Below, one piece after another: positions 28,290 through 32,342 of a stretch of DNA of 32,342 nt. Numbering within the stretch: the stretch's first letter is position 1; each line of letters opens with the position of its first letter. The DNA is from Sediminibacterium sp. Lineage in GTDB: Bacteria; Bacteroidota; Bacteroidia; Chitinophagales; Chitinophagaceae. A program made the position numbers and the translations under genes. The notes below the pieces were generated by a model. It was not told where the DNA came from. It made no database searches and saw only the letters and a list, made by a program, of their open reading frames with translations. The stretch is from assembly GCA_027490265.1 (NCBI GenBank), contig JAIXYL010000015.1, forward strand, positions 1 to 32,342, read 5' to 3'.

Positions 28290-29381
28290 TTATTTACTAT
28301 TGAATGTATCCATATAGGCAGTAATCATTCTTGGGAAGGCCAATGTGTTCATTTGAGCAGCGGTTACCCAGGATAAGCCTTTTAATTGGGCAGGTATTTG
28401 GTTTAATTGAATATGTATGAATTGCCCGCTTAGTTGTTGATGGGTTAAATTTTGGGTTTGAATTGAAGAGCAATATGATACTTGGGCATTATTGATGCCC
28501 ATTTGATTGGTCAGCCAAGATTGGATAGCAGGTTCATCCCATTGTTTTGCCGCTGTTGATTCAATCAAATAGAATTCATGCAAGCCATGCCAAATATCTT
28601 TTTGTTGGCGTTGCTGAATACCAATTGTTCCTTTATGCTGAAAAATAAAATAATAGAACCATCTTTTCTTACGCAAAATGGTTTTGGTTTTTATAGGCAA
28701 TACATTCACCTGACTATTCTGAAAAGCAACACATTGATTAGACAATACACAATGATTACAATTGGGTAATGCCGGTTTACAAACAGTGGCGCCAAAATCC
28801 ATTATGGCTTGATTGTACTTTGCTGGATCTTGTTGATACAATAATTCTTGAGCCAAAGCTGCAAATAATTTTTTACCGGCTGTTGAATCAGTAGGTATAT
28901 CAATTCCAAAAAAACGAGCCAATACTCTAAATACATTGCCATCCACCACTGCATATGGTAAATTAAATGCAAATGAAGCAATTGCGGCGGCTGTATAGGG
29001 TCCAACACCTTTTAAGCCAAGAATATCATCATAATTTGTTGGAAAATGCCCTCCTAATTCAAAAGCAATGTATCGAGCAGTATATATTAAATTTCTACAT
29101 CTACTATAATAACCCAATCCTTCCCATAATTTAAATACTGCTTCATCTTTGGCATTGGCCAATGCTACAATGGTAGGAAAAGCTTGAATAAATCGATTGT
29201 AGTAGTCTAGTCCTTGCGCAACCTGTGTTTGTTGCAGCATCACTTCGCTCAACCATATTTTATATGGATCTTTCTCTCCTTTCCATGGCATTTGTCGTTG
29301 ATTGATCGTTCCATTCCAATCCATTAATGCCTGTGTAAAAAATGATTCTTTTGTGTGCTTTAGATTTTTTTTTGAGGCCAT
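28290..29381 (-). CDS. mutY: A/G-specific adenine glycosylase
   Basis: 363 aa; WLSEVMLQQTQV (catalytic Glu), LKGVGPYTAAAIASFAF HhH, YAVVDGNVFRVLARFF (catalytic Asp), CKPALPNCNHCVLSNQC [4Fe-4S] (C-x6-C-x2-C-x5-C). Confidence 0.97.
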   Translation of the reverse strand: MASKKNLKHTKESFFTQALMDWNGTINQRQMPWKGEKDPYKIWLSEVMLQQTQVAQGLDYYNRFIQAFPTIVALANAKDEAVFKLWEGLGYYSRCRNLIYTARYIAFELGGHFPTNYDDILGLKGVGPYTAAAIASFAFNLPYAVVDGNVFRVLARFFGIDIPTDSTAGKKLFAALAQELLYQQDPAKYNQAIMDFGATVCKPALPNCNHCVLSNQCVAFQNSQVNVLPIKTKTILRKKRWFYYFIFQHKGTIGIQQRQQKDIWHGLHEFYLIESTAAKQWDEPAIQSWLTNQMGINNAQVSYCSSIQTQNLTHQQLSGQFIHIQLNQIPAQLKGLSWVTAAQMNTLAFPRMITAYMDTFNSK

Positions 29382-29543
29382 TTTGATGGTTTAAAACACC
29401 TACAATGTTAATATATAATCAAATTTATAATCGTAAGTAATTGAATTATTTGATAATGCCTTAAGAAATCCCCTGTTTTTTTTGGGAAATTCACCTTTTT
29501 TTAGTTACTTTAATCTAATAACTTATTACAAAAACAATTAATA

Positions 29544-29828
29544 ATGAGAAAATCAGATCTCATCAATAACATTTCGGAAAAAACAGGCATTCCAAAAGTA
29601 GATGTTTTGGTGACGCTTGAGACGATGTTTAAAGAAGTGAAAGAAAATTTGTCGCAGGGCCAAAACATTTATATACGCGGGTTTGGGAGCTTTATCACCA
29701 AGAAGAGAGCTGCCAAAATTGGCCGAAATATTAAAAAAAATGTAGCTGTTGAAATTCCCGAACATTTTATTCCTGCATTTAAACCTGCTAAAGAATTTGT
29801 AAGTGAAGTGAAAAGCAAGCGTAAGTAG
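29544..29828 (+). CDS. HU/IHF-family DNA-binding protein
   Basis: 94 aa; MRKSDLINNISEKTGIPKVDVLVTLETMFKEVKENLSQGQNIYIRGFGSFITKKRAAKIGRNIKKNVAVEIPEHFIPAFKPAKEF. Confidence 0.97.
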   Translation: MRKSDLINNISEKTGIPKVDVLVTLETMFKEVKENLSQGQNIYIRGFGSFITKKRAAKIGRNIKKNVAVEIPEHFIPAFKPAKEFVSEVKSKRK

Positions 29829-29854
29829 TTACCTTTGCCGAAACTGATCTTGAC

Positions 29855-30715
29855 GTGAAAAAGCAACAATACCTTCTCTCAGCCATTGCCCTCCTATTAT
29901 GTTTTGCGCTTTATTTTGGCGGTAAAACAGTTCCAGATAAAACTGCAACCACTCATTCTGAAGGAGACGGACACGACCATTCTGCGGAAGCACCCCAAAA
30001 AATAGAGTTTAAAGCCCTTTTAACGGCTGCTAAAGCCAGTATTACACCCAATCAAGCCCAAAGGCTTACTGCATTGGAAAATTCGGTTACCCGAGGTGAT
30101 GTAAAAGACCAGCAAATTCATGCTTACCATGAAATGGCAAGGTTCTGGTTAGACTCTGCCAGAAAGTTTGAATTATACGCATATTATACTTCTGAAGCTG
30201 CGAAGTTGGAAAATTCTGAAAAAAGCCTCACCTTTGCCGCCCGCTTGTTTTTAGACCGCCTGATGATGTCGGGTGATCCAGCCATGCAAACATGGTTAGC
30301 AAGCAACGCGAAAGTTCTTTTAGAAAATGCTCTGAAACTCAATCCTGCAAATGATTCAAGCAGAATTGGACTAGGTTCTTGTTACCTATTTGGCAACATC
30401 AGTTCTAACCCTATGGAGGGTATAACTATGATTCGTCAGGTGGTTGAAAAGAACCCTGGAAATATATATGGGCAAATGATCCTGGCACTTGGCGGTAAAA
30501 AAAGTGGTCAATACGATAAAGCCATTGAACGCTTTTTACTAATTGTGCAAAAGGAACCGAATAATATTGAAGCTGTATTTCATATAGCAGAATGTTACGA
30601 CCTCAAAGGAGATAAAACCAATGCCATTGTTTATTACGAAAAAGCAAAGCAGTTGGTACAAATTCCACAGGCTAAAGAAGAACTGAACAAACGAATCATG
30701 GAATTGAAAAAATAA
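29855..30715 (+). CDS. Membrane-anchored TPR protein
   Basis: 286 aa from GTG; N-terminal TM, His-rich THSEGDGHDHSAE linker, and TPR-like repeats (GQYDKAIERFLLIVQKEPNNIEAVFHIAECYDLKGDKTNAIVYYEKAKQL). Confidence 0.85.
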   Translation: MKKQQYLLSAIALLLCFALYFGGKTVPDKTATTHSEGDGHDHSAEAPQKIEFKALLTAAKASITPNQAQRLTALENSVTRGDVKDQQIHAYHEMARFWLDSARKFELYAYYTSEAAKLENSEKSLTFAARLFLDRLMMSGDPAMQTWLASNAKVLLENALKLNPANDSSRIGLGSCYLFGNISSNPMEGITMIRQVVEKNPGNIYGQMILALGGKKSGQYDKAIERFLLIVQKEPNNIEAVFHIAECYDLKGDKTNAIVYYEKAKQLVQIPQAKEELNKRIMELKK

Positions 30716-30745
30716 ATTATTGTTTAACTATTTAAATCTCTTTGT

Positions 30746-30841
30746 ATGCCTTGTGGTAAGAAAAGAAAGCGTCATAAAATTGCGACGCACAAAAGAAAAA
30801 AACGTCTAAGAAAGAACCGTCATAAGAAGAAGAATAAATAA
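30746..30841 (+). CDS. 31-aa highly basic AURKAIP1/COX24 (mS38-like) protein
   Basis: ATG...TAA encodes MPCGKKRKRHKIATHKRKKRLRKNRHKKKNK; absent from the ORF track because it is below 60 aa. Confidence 0.85.
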   Translation: MPCGKKRKRHKIATHKRKKRLRKNRHKKKNK

Positions 30842-30861
30842 TTCTCCTTTTGCACATATTT

Positions 30862-30893
30862 AAAAGCATTGTATCGGAAGGTACAATGCTTTT
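30862..30893 (+). terminator. Intrinsic terminator after the small basic ORF
   Basis: AAAAGCATTGTA-TCGGAAGG-TACAATGCTTTT, 12-bp perfect stem ending in T4. Confidence 0.75.
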
Positions 30894-31039
30894 AGTACTT
30901 ATCTAATTATTGCTGTTGCTTTCAAAATCTCTGCAACTTTACTCCTCCTCTTCCTTTTACAGCAGCAATGTATATAGTGTAAGTAAATGATAGGACCTGC
31001 AATTAGGTGCCTATTCTTTTATTTTAAAGTTGCAAGCCC

Positions 31040-32342
31040 GTGAACAAAGAATTAATCATCAATGCCGGTGCCACCGGTGTAGAAATAGCCTTATTAGAAG
31101 ATAAGAAACTGGTAGAGTTGCATAGCGAAAGCACCGATATGAACTTTGCAGTTGGCGATCTTTATTTGGGCAAAGTAAAAAAACTCATACCTGGTCTAAA
31201 TGCTGCATTCGTAGATGTTGGATTTGAAAAAGATGCTTTTTTACATTATACCGATTTAAGTCCATACGCTCGGTCTATTATTAAGTATACCCAATTGGCG
31301 ATGCATGATAAAGACCCCAATGGATTTGATTTTTCTAAATTTCAAACAGAACCAGAAATTTTAAAAACAGGTAAAATCAATGAAGTCTTAAACGGCAAGC
31401 CTAATGTATTGGTTCAAATTTTAAAAGAACCTATTGCTGCAAAAGGTCCCAGATTAAGTTGTGAAATTTCATTACCTGGTCGTTTTGTAGTGGTAACGCC
31501 ATTCAATGAAATCGTAGCTGTTTCAAAAAAGATTCATTCAGGGGATGAAAGAAAAAGATTGCACAAGATTGTTGAAGCCATTCGCCCTAAAAATTTTGGC
31601 ATCATTGTAAGAACTGCTGCTGAAGGAAAAAGTACTGCTGAATTGCATCAAGATTTACTGAGTATAATAGAGAACTGGAACAGCATTCAAAAAAAGTTGA
31701 AAGGTGCAGTAGCCCCAGTTAGAATTTTGAGTGAAGAAACAAAAACCACCAGCATTCTAAGAGACTTACTCAGTGCTGATTTCAATAAAGTGGTGGTGAA
31801 TGATCAAACCATTTTTAACGATACACAGGCTTATATTCAACGCATTGCGCCAGATAAAAAAGATATTGTCAGTCTTTTCCAAGGTAATGGCTTGCCCATA
31901 TTTGACCATTATGGTATCACCAAACAGGTTAAAAGTTCATTTGGCAAAACCGTGAATTTACCAAGTGGTGCCTATCTAATTATTGAGCATACCGAAGCAC
32001 TACATGTAGTTGACGTTAACAGTGGCTATAAAAGTGTTAGCAATAATCAAGAGGAAAATGCCTTACAGACCAATCTGGAAGCGGCAGAAGAAATGGCCAG
32101 ACAATTAAGGCTAAGAGATATTGGTGGCATTATTGTGGTTGACTTTATTGATATGAAGCTGCCTGATAATAAGCGAAAGCTGCAGGAAGCCATGGAAGGA
32201 TTTATGAAATCTGATAGAGCCAAGCACTCTGTATTACCGATTTCAAAGTTTGGATTAATGCAAATTACCCGTCAGCGGATGCGACCTGAGGTCAATATAA
32301 ATACCGCTGAGGTTTGCCCTGTTTGTAAAGGATCTGGAAAAA
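31040..32342 (+). CDS. Ribonuclease E/G family protein, 3' end truncated by window edge
   Basis: GTG at 31040: VNKELIINAGATGVEIALLEDKKLVELHSESTDMNFAVGDLYLGKVKKLIPGLNAAFVDVGFEKDAFLHYTDL (S1 domain)...IIVVDFIDM...MQITRQRMRP...CPVCKGSGK. Confidence 0.95.
   Translation, partial: MNKELIINAGATGVEIALLEDKKLVELHSESTDMNFAVGDLYLGKVKKLIPGLNAAFVDVGFEKDAFLHYTDLSPYARSIIKYTQLAMHDKDPNGFDFSKFQTEPEILKTGKINEVLNGKPNVLVQILKEPIAAKGPRLSCEISLPGRFVVVTPFNEIVAVSKKIHSGDERKRLHKIVEAIRPKNFGIIVRTAAEGKSTAELHQDLLSIIENWNSIQKKLKGAVAPVRILSEETKTTSILRDLLSADFNKVVVNDQTIFNDTQAYIQRIAPDKKDIVSLFQGNGLPIFDHYGITKQVKSSFGKTVNLPSGAYLIIEHTEALHVVDVNSGYKSVSNNQEENALQTNLEAAEEMARQLRLRDIGGIIVVDFIDMKLPDNKRKLQEAMEGFMKSDRAKHSVLPISKFGLMQITRQRMRPEVNINTAEVCPVCKGSGK

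Noticed and set aside
30943-30953. CTCCTCCTCTT in the rng upstream region resembling the 16S anti-Shine-Dalgarno sequence
   Set aside because: Short pyrimidine tract; same-sense similarity to anti-SD has no clear mechanism and could be chance. Mentioned only as part of the leader finding.
1-32342. Phage, transposon, toxin-antitoxin, restriction, CRISPR or other defence island
   Set aside because: No integrases, transposases, nuclease or defence-domain signatures, no repeat-spacer arrays, and no tRNA with flanking direct repeats were seen; gene content is mostly core metabolism and envelope functions.

Overview
The window looks like a chromosomal segment of a Bacteroidota bacterium, probably Chitinophagaceae-like. 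This rests on adjacent gldD/gldE, Y_Y_Y/beta-propeller sensor kinase architecture, and DUF4397, DUF3109 and DUF4136 proteins. Both ends are truncated genes: gmd on the left (minus strand) and an RNase E/G family gene on the right (plus strand). I found no mobile element, CRISPR array, rRNA or tRNA. Most genes are housekeeping: purH, comEC-like, mutY, ssb, HU, gldD/E, DUF748, and a two-component system. The most interesting items are: (1) a minus-strand cluster encoding an AmgK-like sugar kinase fused to a RapZ C-terminal domain, followed by a MurU-like nucleotidyltransferase, a Gfo/Idh/MocA oxidoreductase and a hexapeptide acetyltransferase; (2) a umuDC-like operon whose UmuD-like protein has lost its Ser/Lys catalytic dyad (Ala64/Arg101 at the positions of E. 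coli S60/K97), transcribed divergently from an apparently degenerate 2H-phosphoesterase-like gene across a three-half-site palindromic operator; (3) a stand-alone C-terminal half of carbamoyl-phosphate synthase large subunit with no N-terminal half nearby; (4) an unlisted 31-aa basic mS38/AURKAIP1-COX24-like ORF just upstream of the RNase E/G gene, and a potentially structured leader for that gene. All assignments come from reading the sequence and from remembered family motifs. No searches were run.
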